In this document: positions 42,485-51,015 of the stretch, piece after piece | Layout of the letters: each line of letters starts with the position of its first letter | Numbering within the stretch: position 1 is the stretch's first letter | Assembly: GCA_027533385.1 (NCBI GenBank) | Contig: JAPZUE010000004.1 | Span: 1-64,000 of the forward strand | Direction: 5' to 3' | Source of the DNA: Rhizobium sp. | GTDB lineage: Bacteria; Pseudomonadota; Alphaproteobacteria; Rhizobiales; Rhizobiaceae | DNA length: 64,000 nucleotides | Notes under the pieces: model-generated | Database searches by the model: none | What the model was told of the DNA's origin: nothing | The model's input: only the letters and a program-made list of their open reading frames with translations | Translations under genes and position numbers: made by a program

Positions 42485-43604
42485 GATCGGTGAGGCCGCG
42501 AACGATGACATCCTTCTCCTCGGCGGTGGTCATGCGCATGTCGAAGTGATCCGACGGCTGGGGCAGCTTGGTCTGGGTGCAAGGATCACGCTCGTTTCGC
42601 CCGGCCGCCATGCGCCTTATTCCGGCATGCTGCCGGGCTACATCGCCGGCGCCTACAGCTTCGACGACTTTCATATTGATCTTGCCGCGCTCTGTGCCCG
42701 CTTCGGGGTGACCTTCCGGGAAACCTCCGCCAACCACATCGATCCCTCGCGACGGCTGGTCCGGTTCGCCGATCAGTCGGATATCACCTACCGGCTGCTT
42801 TCCATCGATATCGGGTCCACGCCCTCGCTGCCGAATGGAATAACTGGCGGCATTGCCGTTAAGCCGATTGCCAGCTTTACCGATCGCCTTGCGCGTCTCG
42901 ATCGCCTCGTCGCCGATGGCCAGCTTCTGAGGCTTGCTGTCGTCGGTCAGGGGTTGGCCGGGGTGGAGGTGGCGTTTGCCCTGCGGCAAAGATTTGCGGG
43001 GCGTGGTGTAGAGATCGCACTGGTCGGGCGTGCCGGCGAGCCGGTGCGGGAGCGGAGTGCGCTCGCATGCCGACTGGTGCTTCGAGAGATGCGGGCGGCG
43101 GGTATCGCCCATCATTCCGGCTTCGATGTCGTCGAGTTGCGCGATGGCGAGCTAGTCTCTCGCGACGGTCGACGTCTTGCCGTCGATGAAGTCGTCTGGA
43201 CGACGTCGAGCGGTCCACAGGGATTTCTGCGCCAGAGCGGTCTTTTGCTGGATGCTGGCGGTTTCATTCGTGTCGACGAGAGCCTGCGTTCCCTGTCTCA
43301 TCCCGATGTCTTCGCTGCCGGAGACGTCGCTTCGTTACCTGATCCACGTCCGAAGGCCGGTGTCTTCGCCGTCCGGCAAGGGCCCGTGCTGGCCGAGAAC
43401 ATCCATCGCACATTGATAGGGAAGGCGCTTGTCGACTACCGTCCGCAGCGTTCCTGGCTGGTGCTGATCTCCCTTCCGAAGGGGCGCGCGATTGCCGACA
43501 AGTGGGGAATGGCGGTCTCCGGGCGCTGGGTTGCCCGCTGGAAGGATCGCATCGATCGACGGTTCATGCAGCGTTATTCTTCGGAGAAAGCGGATGAGGC
43601 TTGA
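42477..43604 (+). CDS. FAD/NAD(P) oxidoreductase resembling the N-terminal domain of SelD fusions
   Basis: This 375-residue protein starts with an FAD motif of unusual form (DILLLGGGHAHVEVIRRLG) and YSGMLPGYIAGAYSFDDFHIDL. It continues through AVVGQGLAGVEVAFALRQ and FAAGDVASLPDPRPKAGVFAVRQG. The GGGHAHV opening is characteristic of the NDH-2-like domain found fused to selenophosphate synthetase in some bacteria and also free-standing. No selD or selA is seen here. ATG 42477 overlaps ynjD; the longer reading is not supported. Last gene of the locus. Confidence 0.82.
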   Translation: MAEIGEAANDDILLLGGGHAHVEVIRRLGQLGLGARITLVSPGRHAPYSGMLPGYIAGAYSFDDFHIDLAALCARFGVTFRETSANHIDPSRRLVRFADQSDITYRLLSIDIGSTPSLPNGITGGIAVKPIASFTDRLARLDRLVADGQLLRLAVVGQGLAGVEVAFALRQRFAGRGVEIALVGRAGEPVRERSALACRLVLREMRAAGIAHHSGFDVVELRDGELVSRDGRRLAVDEVVWTTSSGPQGFLRQSGLLLDAGGFIRVDESLRSLSHPDVFAAGDVASLPDPRPKAGVFAVRQGPVLAENIHRTLIGKALVDYRPQRSWLVLISLPKGRAIADKWGMAVSGRWVARWKDRIDRRFMQRYSSEKADEA

Positions 43605-43619
43605 GCCTGCGAAGGCTCA
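43602..43619 (+). terminator. Stem-loop at the end of the redox/ynj operon
   Basis: TGAGCCT and AGGCTCA arms (7 bp) close a GCGA tetraloop; the stop codon of the last gene forms part of the stem. No strong T-run follows, so termination is possible but not certain. Confidence 0.4.
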
Positions 43620-43676
43620 TCCTGAAGCGCCACTTCTTGCCCGACGATTGCGCTTGAGACTTCGCGATTGACTTTC

Positions 43677-43684
43677 TGTATACA
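43677..43684 (+). promoter_or_regulatory. Candidate VanR operator/promoter region before vanA
   Basis: TGTATACA is a perfect 8-bp palindrome 37 bases before the vanA ATG, just after a TTGACT (43668-43673). FCD-type GntR proteins often bind TGTATACA-like cores. The -10 position is not clear. It is the best candidate target of the VanR-like protein encoded in the operon. Confidence 0.4.
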
Positions 43685-43720
43685 ATATGGCTCTTCTGCC
43701 TCGATAGAGGAGGAGCTGTC

Positions 43721-44782
43721 ATGTCCAAACCGACCTTTCCGATGAATGCCTGGTATGCTGCGGCCTATGATGTTGAGTTGAAACGACAGCTCCTGCCGCG
43801 CACCATCTGCAACAAGCCGGTTGTCCTGTATCGCAAGGAGAATGGCACGCCAGTGGCGCTTGCGGATGCCTGTTGGCATCGGCTGGTTCCGCTGTCGCTC
43901 GGGCGCCTTGAGGGTGACAACGTGATCTGCGGTTATCACGGTCTTGAATTCGACGAGACGGGTCGCTGTGTATACATGCCATCGCAGGACACCATCAATC
44001 CGTCGGCCTGCGTGAAGTCCTATCCGATTGCCGAGAAGCATCGCTTCATCTGGATCTGGCCCGGAGATCCGGCGCTGGCCGATCCTGCGCTCATCCCCGA
44101 CATGCACTGGAACCAGGATCCGGAGTGGGCGGCAGACGGCAAGATGATCGAGGTGAAGTGCGACTACAGTCTTGTTGTCGACAACCTGATGGATCTGACG
44201 CACGAAACCTTCGTGCACGGCTCCTCGATCGGCAACCGGGCGGTCGCCGAAGCGCCATTTGAAGCCAGCCACTCCGACCGCTTTGCCTATATCACCCGCT
44301 GGATGGAGGATATCGATCCACCGCCCTTCTGGCGCAAACAGTATGGTCGCCCGGGCAAGGTCGATCGCTGGCAGATCATCCGCTTCGAAGCGCCGTGCAC
44401 CGTGACGATCGATGTGGGTGTTGCCGAAGCCGGGACGGGCGCAAAGCAGGGCGATCGCTCCAAGGGCGTGAACGGCTATGTGCTGAACACGATCACCCCG
44501 TCGACCGACAAGACCTGTCTCTACTTCTGGGCCTTTGCCCGCAATTACGATCTCGGCAATCAGGCCCGCACGCACGAGCTTCGCGAAGGGGTGGCCGGTG
44601 TCTTTCGCGAGGACGAAGAGGTGCTGGAGGCGCAGCAGCGGGCGATCGATGCCAATCCGGATCACCAGTTCTACAATCTCAACATCGATGCGGGATCTAT
44701 GTGGGCGCGCAAGCTGATCGACCGAATGATCGATGCAGAGCTCAGACCCCAGTCCGGCCCCCATGCCGTCGCAGCGGAGTGA
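43721..44782 (+). CDS. vanA: Vanillate O-demethylase oxygenase subunit (VanA), Rieske type
   Basis: This 353-residue oxygenase has a Rieske [2Fe-2S] site: Cys51-x-His53 in ACWHRL and Cys70-x2-His73 in ICGYHGLEF. A mononuclear iron site follows in DNLMDLTHETFVH. It demethylates vanillate to protocatechuate and formaldehyde using electrons from VanB. Ribosome site GAGGAGG precedes the ATG. Operon partners vanR and vanB follow directly. Related substrates such as veratrate or syringate cannot be excluded. Confidence 0.9.
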   Translation: MSKPTFPMNAWYAAAYDVELKRQLLPRTICNKPVVLYRKENGTPVALADACWHRLVPLSLGRLEGDNVICGYHGLEFDETGRCVYMPSQDTINPSACVKSYPIAEKHRFIWIWPGDPALADPALIPDMHWNQDPEWAADGKMIEVKCDYSLVVDNLMDLTHETFVHGSSIGNRAVAEAPFEASHSDRFAYITRWMEDIDPPPFWRKQYGRPGKVDRWQIIRFEAPCTVTIDVGVAEAGTGAKQGDRSKGVNGYVLNTITPSTDKTCLYFWAFARNYDLGNQARTHELREGVAGVFREDEEVLEAQQRAIDANPDHQFYNLNIDAGSMWARKLIDRMIDAELRPQSGPHAVAAE

Positions 44783-44786
44783 TTTC

Positions 44787-45530
44787 ATGAGCCTCGATCA
44801 GGATCGTGCGCCCAAGCAACAGACGGCCAAGGCTCTGCTCGGGCTCCGTGATCTCATCATCAACGGCGAAATCCAGCCGGGCGAACGGTTGTCGGAAGTG
44901 GCGCTGGCCGAACGCCTCTCAGTATCGCGCACGCCGCTTCGGGCTGCCCTGCAGCGGCTGGAGCAGGAGGGCCTGGTCGCGCTCATTCCGTCCGGCGGGT
45001 ATGCCGTTCGCTCGTTCACACGTCAGGACGTGATCGATGCCATCGAGCTCAGGGGCGTGCTGGAAGGAACGGCCGCTCGGCTGGCTGCGGAGCGGGGTGC
45101 CTCTGCGGTCCGGATGAAGGCCATTCGAGAGGTGGTTCAGGGCCTCGATGACGTGTTGCAGGTCGAGGCTGCCGAGATGGATTTCGAGCGTTACGAAGCC
45201 CTGAACGGCGAGTTCCATCGCCAGCTCTGGGAGCTCGCGGGCAGCGAGGTCCTGCGGCGGGAAATCGAACGCATGACGAGCCTGCCCTTTGCCAGTCCCA
45301 ACGCCTTCGTCAATACCGAGGCGAATGCGCCGGCCTTCTACCGGACGCTTGTCGTTGCACAGGCGCAGCACAAGGCGATCGTGACGGCGATCGAATTGCG
45401 GGAAGGGGCACGTGCGGAGGGAGTGGCGCGCGAGCATGCGCGTCTTGCGCGGCAAAATCTCGATTTCGTGTTGGAGGAACAGCCCGATCTGCGCCGGAAG
45501 GTTCTGGCGCTCGCCTTGATGGCGGGCTGA
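44787..45530 (+). CDS. vanR: GntR-family regulator of the van operon (VanR-like, FCD type)
   Basis: This 247-residue protein has a winged helix-turn-helix (EVALAERLSVSRTPLRAALQRLEQEG) and an FCD domain (ELRGVLEGTAARLAAE; LNGEFHRQLWELAGSE). ATG 44787 lies 4 bases after the vanA stop; the longer reading would overlap vanA by 50 bases. Being inside the operon, between oxygenase and reductase genes, makes it probably autoregulated with its targets and relieved by vanillate. Confidence 0.85.
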   Translation: MSLDQDRAPKQQTAKALLGLRDLIINGEIQPGERLSEVALAERLSVSRTPLRAALQRLEQEGLVALIPSGGYAVRSFTRQDVIDAIELRGVLEGTAARLAAERGASAVRMKAIREVVQGLDDVLQVEAAEMDFERYEALNGEFHRQLWELAGSEVLRREIERMTSLPFASPNAFVNTEANAPAFYRTLVVAQAQHKAIVTAIELREGARAEGVAREHARLARQNLDFVLEEQPDLRRKVLALALMAG

Positions 45531-45565
45531 TCGGGGCGTCAAATACATATATCTGGGAGGACTTC

Positions 45566-46549
45566 ATGCGTTCCAAGCTGGAATGGCGCCCTGCGCGTGT
45601 CATTGAGATCGAAAACCCGGCTGAGGATGTCCGGGCTGTGACCTTTTCGGTCGAAGGGCTGCGCTCTGCTTTCGATCCGGGCTCGCATACCAATATCAAG
45701 GTCGTAATCCGGGGAGAGCCTGCAATCCGGACCTATACGGTGCTGCCGAGTGCGCCCGGGACCCTGAAGATTGCCGTGAAGTTGCATCCGAACAGCCGGG
45801 GCGGTTCGGCCTTCGTCTGGGACATGGCGGTCGGCGACGAGACCGAGATGACGGAGCCGGAGAACCGTTTCGAGCTGTCCTGGCGGGCTTCCCGTTACCT
45901 TCTGATCGCCGGTGGGATTGGCATCACGCCGATCTACGGCATGGCGAAGGCGCTTGTTGCGCGCGGTCAATCCGTGCGGCTGATCTATGGGGTAAAAAGC
46001 CGGGCGCAGATGGCTTTTGGCAGCGAGTTGCAGACATTGTTGGGCGATGGCCTGCAGACCTTTGTCCAGGACGATGGTCAGGCCTTCGACCTTGCCGCCG
46101 AATTTGCTGCGCTCCCGGTTGATGGCGAGGCCTATATCTGCGGGCCTCACGGCCTCCTGGAGGCTGCGCGCAATACATGGCGCGAAAGCGGACGGTCGAT
46201 GAGCCGGTTGCGTTTCGAGGTATTTGGAGACAGTGGCCGGTTTGCCGAACAGCCGTTCTCGGTGACCATCCCGCAGTATGGCCGTACCGTCGATGTGCGG
46301 GCTGACCAGACCATGCTCGACGCGCTGATGGAGGCGGGGATCGACATGATTTACGACTGTCGCCGCGGTGAATGTGGGCTCTGCGCCGTCAGCGTGGTCG
46401 GCGCGAGTGAACCGATCGATCATCGTGACGTGTTCTTCTCGCCGGAAGAACGGCATGAGGGCGACAAGATGTGTGCCTGCGTTTCGCGTGCGGTGGGCGG
46501 CAACATCACCATCGACACCGGCTACCGGCGCGAGGCGCTGCGCGCCTGA
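45566..46549 (+). CDS. vanB: Vanillate O-demethylase reductase subunit (VanB)
   Basis: This 327-residue reductase has a flavin-binding domain (AIRTYTVLP), an NAD-binding domain (LIAGGIGITPIYGMAKAL; YICGPHGLLEAARN) and a C-terminal plant-type ferredoxin with cysteines in YDCRRGECGLCAVSV plus a later Cys in DKMCACVSRA. It passes electrons from NADH to VanA. Ribosome site GGGAGGA before the ATG; all domains intact. Confidence 0.92.
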   Translation: MRSKLEWRPARVIEIENPAEDVRAVTFSVEGLRSAFDPGSHTNIKVVIRGEPAIRTYTVLPSAPGTLKIAVKLHPNSRGGSAFVWDMAVGDETEMTEPENRFELSWRASRYLLIAGGIGITPIYGMAKALVARGQSVRLIYGVKSRAQMAFGSELQTLLGDGLQTFVQDDGQAFDLAAEFAALPVDGEAYICGPHGLLEAARNTWRESGRSMSRLRFEVFGDSGRFAEQPFSVTIPQYGRTVDVRADQTMLDALMEAGIDMIYDCRRGECGLCAVSVVGASEPIDHRDVFFSPEERHEGDKMCACVSRAVGGNITIDTGYRREALRA

Positions 46550-46715
46550 TTACCGCCGCCGCTTGTGCTGTGTTCGGTACCTTGCGTCTGTGATAAGCAG
46601 ACCTCGAATGGGTAAGGCTGCTGGTGGCCGCCGGTCTGTGTTTCGGCGATGAGGCAGGCTGGTGGCGGGTATCCGGTGGTAGAGCCGGAAAGCTGCTTCC
46701 GGCCTTGACTCGCTG

Positions 46716-47762
46716 CTACAGGCCCAGGATCAGCAAGGCTGCCAGAACAAGTACCGCCAGGAAGGCGGTCTCTGCCACCAGCAGCCCGATGGCGCGACCA
46801 CCGATCTTGAAGACCTCTGGAAGCGATGTCTTGACCCCGACGGCAGCGATGGCGACCAGCAACGCCCAGCGGGACAGCGTGCCGGCCCAGTCGCTCACGA
46901 CTGGCGGGATGGTGACCAGCGAGTTCAGCGTTCCGAGAAGGAGAAAGGCCACCACAAAGCCTGGAAGCAGGGGCGGGCGCTTTACATCGCTCGAAACGCT
47001 TCTGCGAAAGGCAAGGGCCGCGAGCAGGACGACCGGGGCCAGCATGGTGACCCGGATGAGCTTGACGAAGACGGCCGTCTCGCCCGCCGGAACGGAAACC
47101 GAAAAGCCGGCGCCTGCGACCTGGGCGACATCGTGGATCGTCGCGCCGAGAAAAATGCCGGTCTGATGATCGTTAAGACCGGCCATGCTGGCGATGATCG
47201 GGTAGAAGATCATGGCGAGCGTGGAGAGCATGGTCACCCCGATCACCGTGAACACCATCTGCTGGTCGGCTTCCTTGCTTCGGCTGCCAAGTGTCGCGGA
47301 GATCGCAAGAGCGGCGGAGGCGCCGCAGATGGCCACGGCGCCGCCGGTTAGCACGCCGAAGGCGGTGCTCTGGCTCAGCAGCCTCGAGGCCAGAATACCA
47401 AAGGCAATCGTCAACACTACGGCTGCCACAATCATTCCTATGACCGGGGCGCCCAGATCGGTGAACATGGCGACGCTGACCCGCAAGCCCAAAAGGGCAA
47501 TGCCCAGCCTCAGGACCACGCGCGATGCGAAGTCGAGGCCTGCCGCTGTCTTGGGGTCTTCTGCGAGGAAATGCAGGGCGAGCCCGATCAGGATGGCGAG
47601 CAGCATGGCCGGCGCGCCATAGTGCTCCGACAGGAAGGCCGAGGCCAGCGCGATCAGGACCGTGACCGAGAGGCCGGGAAACAGTCTCTGCCAATGCTCT
47701 CTGATGGTCGCAGATGGACGCTCCCGCTCCGGATCGGGCGAGACGGTCGGCAGCTCTGGCAT
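46716..47762 (-). CDS. YeiH-family putative sulfate/sulfite exporter
   Basis: This 348-residue membrane protein of the Cons_hypoth698 family (COG2855) has about ten helices. Conserved blocks include LGIALLGLRVS, GGAVAICGASAALAISATL and GIFLGATIHDVAQVAGAGFSVS. Members have been proposed to export sulfate or sulfite released from sulfonates. It is downstream of a TRAP transporter on the same strand and near an SsuD-like monooxygenase, a context that fits disposal of sulfite. A stem-loop lies just upstream. Confidence 0.8.
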   Translation of the reverse strand: MPELPTVSPDPERERPSATIREHWQRLFPGLSVTVLIALASAFLSEHYGAPAMLLAILIGLALHFLAEDPKTAAGLDFASRVVLRLGIALLGLRVSVAMFTDLGAPVIGMIVAAVVLTIAFGILASRLLSQSTAFGVLTGGAVAICGASAALAISATLGSRSKEADQQMVFTVIGVTMLSTLAMIFYPIIASMAGLNDHQTGIFLGATIHDVAQVAGAGFSVSVPAGETAVFVKLIRVTMLAPVVLLAALAFRRSVSSDVKRPPLLPGFVVAFLLLGTLNSLVTIPPVVSDWAGTLSRWALLVAIAAVGVKTSLPEVFKIGGRAIGLLVAETAFLAVLVLAALLILGL

Positions 47763-47826
47763 GGGATCACCTCTGGGGACATCGCGCCACGGATAAAGGC
47801 CCTATCCGGCGCCGCAGGCGTGGGGA

Positions 47827-47853
47827 GGGATGCGCAGGCCAGCCGCGCATCCC
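47827..47853 (-). terminator. 9-bp stem-loop between dctP and the yeiH-like gene
   Basis: GGGATGCGC and GCGCATCCC pair perfectly around a 9-base loop. It lies 8 bases after the dctP stop on the transcribed strand. Without a clear T-run it may be an attenuator that gives high binding-protein and lower exporter expression. Confidence 0.4.
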
Positions 47854-47860
47854 GCTTGCA

Positions 47861-48916
47861 TCAGTTCAGATCAGCAGCCCGTTCGGCGTCAACCTTTTTC
47901 TGAGCTTCGGCGACGGCTGCCGTGAACTCATCGAAGACTTCGGCGCCGCCGGTGACATTCGTTTTGAACCAGTCGAAGACGGGGGCGACGGCGGTCTTGA
48001 AGGCTTCCTTCTCGGCCGGTGTCGGCACGTAGATCTCGCCGCCGGCCTTGGCGAAGTCCTGATAGGCGGCGATTTCCTTGCGCTTCGGCGAGGCGAAGGT
48101 CGCCTGCTGCAGGGCTGCGAAGCCATCGACGACGATCTGCTTCTGCTCCGGCGTCAGGCTCTGGAAGCGGTCGTTCGACATCCACCAGAAGGCGCCCATA
48201 TAGCTGTGGCCATCGAGCGTCAGATACTTCAGGCCGGCATCGGGGAACTTCATCGACATGATGTCGGTGATGCCATTGGCCGTGCCTTCGACAACGCCCG
48301 TCTGCAGCGAGGTGAAGAGTTCCGGCCACGGGATCGGGGTCGGCGCTGCACCCACTGCGGTCGCAACCTGCTGCGGCAGGTCTGCAGGTACCGTGCGCAT
48401 CTTCAGACCCTTCAGGTCCTCGGGGCCCTTCACCGTCTTCTTGGTGTTGGCATAGTTGCGCCAGCCGCCGGTATTGCCGATGGTCATCAGGCGGATCTTG
48501 TTGTCGCTGTCGGTAAGCGCGCGCTCACGCAGCTTGCGAGTGAAGTCGCCCGTCAATACGGCTTCTGCCACCCGGTCGTCGCTCATCAGGTAAGGCAGGT
48601 CGAGGACCTGGATATAGGGGAAGAGGCCGGCGGCCCCGCCCGAGGTCGAGATATAGACGTCGAGCGAACCGTCGGCGATGCCCTGGAGGCATTCCTCGCC
48701 GGTGGCGCAGAGCTGGGTGCCCATGAAGATCTCGACGGCGATCGCGCCGTTCGAGGCGTTCTCGATATAGTTCTTGAAGACGACGAGGCCGTCATAGTCC
48801 TCGTCGTTTTCGTTGGAGTTTGCGGTTGCGCGCAGCGTGATATCGGCTGCCTGCGCCACCCCGCTGATCGTCAGCGCGCTGGCGAGCAGCAGTGTCTTCA
48901 GCATGGTCTTGAGCAT
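47861..48916 (-). CDS. dctP: TRAP transporter substrate-binding protein (DctP-like)
   Basis: This 351-residue periplasmic protein has a signal peptide (MLKTMLKTLLLASALTISG, cleavage near AQA). The DctP fold follows, with the conserved ligand-binding Arg in LKGLKMRTVPADLPQ, and PWPELFTSLQTGVVEGTANG. Two cysteines (LCATGEEC) may form a disulfide. Ligand inferred to be a sulfonate (possibly sulfoquinovose or its glycoside) from the upstream monooxygenase genes. Third gene of dctQ-dctM-dctP. Confidence 0.88.
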   Translation of the reverse strand: MLKTMLKTLLLASALTISGVAQAADITLRATANSNENDEDYDGLVVFKNYIENASNGAIAVEIFMGTQLCATGEECLQGIADGSLDVYISTSGGAAGLFPYIQVLDLPYLMSDDRVAEAVLTGDFTRKLRERALTDSDNKIRLMTIGNTGGWRNYANTKKTVKGPEDLKGLKMRTVPADLPQQVATAVGAAPTPIPWPELFTSLQTGVVEGTANGITDIMSMKFPDAGLKYLTLDGHSYMGAFWWMSNDRFQSLTPEQKQIVVDGFAALQQATFASPKRKEIAAYQDFAKAGGEIYVPTPAEKEAFKTAVAPVFDWFKTNVTGGAEVFDEFTAAVAEAQKKVDAERAADLN

Positions 48917-48940
48917 GTCGTTACCTCCCGGTTTCTCAAG

Positions 48941-50233
48941 TTAGTCGACGAAGCCCGCAAGACGCGGGACGGTCAGGGTCAAGGCGGGGAAATACGTGAT
49001 GAGGAAGATCACCACGATCTCCGCCAAGAGGAATGGCATGACGGCCTTGGCGACCGTCTCGACCTTCAGTCCGGAGACCGAGGACGTGACGAAGAGCACC
49101 AGGCCCATTGGCGGTGTCAGAAGGCCGACCGTCAGGTTGACCACCATGATGATCGCGAAGTGGATCGGATCGACGCCCAGTTCGATGAAGATCGGCCCGA
49201 GGATCGGCCCGAGCACGATGATCGCGGGACCCGCATCGAGGAACATACCGACCACGAACAACAGAATGTTGACGAGGAAGAGTAGAACGAGCGGGTTGTC
49301 GCTGAGGCTGAGGAAGATATCGGCCAGCATTTCCGGCGTGTGGGCGAGCGAGGCGACGGTCTTGAAGGCCATGGCTGCGCCGATCAGGAGCAGCACGACG
49401 GCCGATGTCATGGCCGAGCGCATCAGGATGCCGGGGATGTCGCGATATTCCAGTGTGCCGATGACGAAGAGACCGAGGAAGAAGGCATAGCCTGCAGCAA
49501 TCGCAGCAGCTTCGGTCGGCGTGAAGACGCCGCCCAGGATGCCTCCCATGATGATGACGGGTGTGAGCAGCGGCCAGAAGGCGCCGATCATCGCCCGGCC
49601 CCTCTCGCGCCAGGAGGCGCGCTCGGTGGCGGCCGGCAGGTTGTAGTGGTTGGCAAGCAGGCGGATCATGACCATCAGACTGACGCCGATGAGGATGCCG
49701 GGCACGATGCCAGCGAGGAAGAGGGCCGCAACGCTTTCGCCCATCACATAGGCATAGATGATCATGATGCCGGAGGGCGGGATGATCGGGCCGATGATCG
49801 CGGAGGCTGCCGTGATGCCGGCGGCGAAGCGGCGGGTATAGCCTTCCTTTTCCATGGCCGGGATCAGCATGGCGCCGAGGGCTGAAACGTCGGCGACGGC
49901 GGAGCCGGAGATGCCGGCAAACATCATGGAATCGACGACGTTCACCTGGGCGAGGCCGCCGCGCATATGGCCGACCATGGCCTGGGCAAAGCGGACGATG
50001 CGCAGGGTGATGCCGGCGCGGTTCATCAGTTCGCCGGTGAGCATGAAGAAGGGGATGGCCATCAGCGGGAAGCTGTCCATGCCCGCATAGATGTTGCGGT
50101 AGAGAAGCACGATGTCGCGCTCCTGTCCGTTCCACCAGAGGATGAGAGCGGGTGCTGCAATCAGGCCGAAGACGATCGGCAGGCCGAAGAGCAGGAAGAC
50201 GATGAAGAGAGGAAGGAAGAGGCTCAGCATCAT
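48941..50233 (-). CDS. dctM: TRAP transporter large permease (DctM-like)
   Basis: This permease of 430 residues has about twelve helices, with DctM blocks MAIPFFMLTGELMNRAGIT, FAGISGSAVADVSALGAMLIPAM, IIGPIIPPSGIMIIYAYVMGE and LTVGLLTPPMGLVLFV. It overlaps dctQ by 4 bases (ATGA). With DctQ it forms the sodium-driven membrane part of the importer. Confidence 0.92.
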   Translation of the reverse strand: MMLSLFLPLFIVFLLFGLPIVFGLIAAPALILWWNGQERDIVLLYRNIYAGMDSFPLMAIPFFMLTGELMNRAGITLRIVRFAQAMVGHMRGGLAQVNVVDSMMFAGISGSAVADVSALGAMLIPAMEKEGYTRRFAAGITAASAIIGPIIPPSGIMIIYAYVMGESVAALFLAGIVPGILIGVSLMVMIRLLANHYNLPAATERASWRERGRAMIGAFWPLLTPVIIMGGILGGVFTPTEAAAIAAGYAFFLGLFVIGTLEYRDIPGILMRSAMTSAVVLLLIGAAMAFKTVASLAHTPEMLADIFLSLSDNPLVLLFLVNILLFVVGMFLDAGPAIIVLGPILGPIFIELGVDPIHFAIIMVVNLTVGLLTPPMGLVLFVTSSVSGLKVETVAKAVMPFLLAEIVVIFLITYFPALTLTVPRLAGFVD

Positions 50234-50820
50234 TCGGCTCCCAGCTGCCCAGCAATGCGTATCGGCATCAAGTCACGGTCATGCCCCGTCAGCTTGAGTA
50301 GCGCACGCAGGATAAGCTCGATGTTGACGACGAACATCAAGGTCACGCCCACTGCCAGCGAGGCCATCATCCAGCCGCGGGGTACCTTCATCCAGGTCGA
50401 GAGATCGAACGAGGTCGGGACGGCAATGGCCGACATGGCGAAACGTCCGCCGATCCCGGTCACCTCGTTCCAGCCGATGCGCATGCCGACATAGAGAACG
50501 GTCGCGCTCAGGATCAGGAAGACAAAGGTAATCAGGGTCGAGACGAGGCGTGGCAGATGGTCGATGATCATGCCGATGGCAACGAAGCCGCCCTGACGGA
50601 AGGCGGTCGGCACCAGGAGGCCGGTCATCCATAGCATAAGGAAGCGGGAGGCCTCCTCGCTCCAGGGCAGGGCGTTGCCGAGGAAATAGCGGAAGAAGAC
50701 CTGCATCAGCATGAAGAAGAGCATGATGCCGAGCGCACCGGCGCCCAGCCACAGGCCGACCATCAACACGGCGGCATTGAGCCGGCCGATCAGATTGGTC
50801 AGGTTTGTTAATGCCGTCAT
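50230..50820 (-). CDS. dctQ: TRAP transporter small permease (DctQ-like)
   Basis: This 196-residue protein has four predicted helices and the family segment GNALPWSEEASRFLMLWMTGLL, followed by AFRQGGFVAIGMI. First gene of the TRAP unit. The 195-base gap upstream, after the flavin-reductase stop, holds two palindromes and may contain a separate promoter. Confidence 0.9.
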   Translation of the reverse strand: MTALTNLTNLIGRLNAAVLMVGLWLGAGALGIMLFFMLMQVFFRYFLGNALPWSEEASRFLMLWMTGLLVPTAFRQGGFVAIGMIIDHLPRLVSTLITFVFLILSATVLYVGMRIGWNEVTGIGGRFAMSAIAVPTSFDLSTWMKVPRGWMMASLAVGVTLMFVVNIELILRALLKLTGHDRDLMPIRIAGQLGAE

Positions 50821-50933
50821 GTCTCCACCCGTTTCTTGCCATCGGTCAATTCGGCGCGACTATCGAAGTTTCGTCCCCGTCGTTCAAACACGACTGTTTC
50901 CGTTTCAGGCCCTGCCGGAGCAAAATTCTCCTT

Positions 50934-50989
50934 GCAGCACGTGCTGCGGATGATCCTCGATTGCCGCACCGATGCATGCAGAGCATGCA
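50934..50989 (-). promoter_or_regulatory. Two perfect palindromes upstream of the TRAP genes
   Basis: GCAGCACGTGCTGC (50934-50947) is a perfect 14-bp palindrome. TGCATGC-AGA-GCATGCA (50973-50989) has exact 7-bp arms. Both lie between the flavin-reductase stop and dctQ start. They may be operators for the GntR regulator at 53648 or a processing hairpin; nothing shows which. Confidence 0.4.
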
Positions 50990-51015
50990 CCGATGACCTC
51001 CTCCCCAAATTCACA

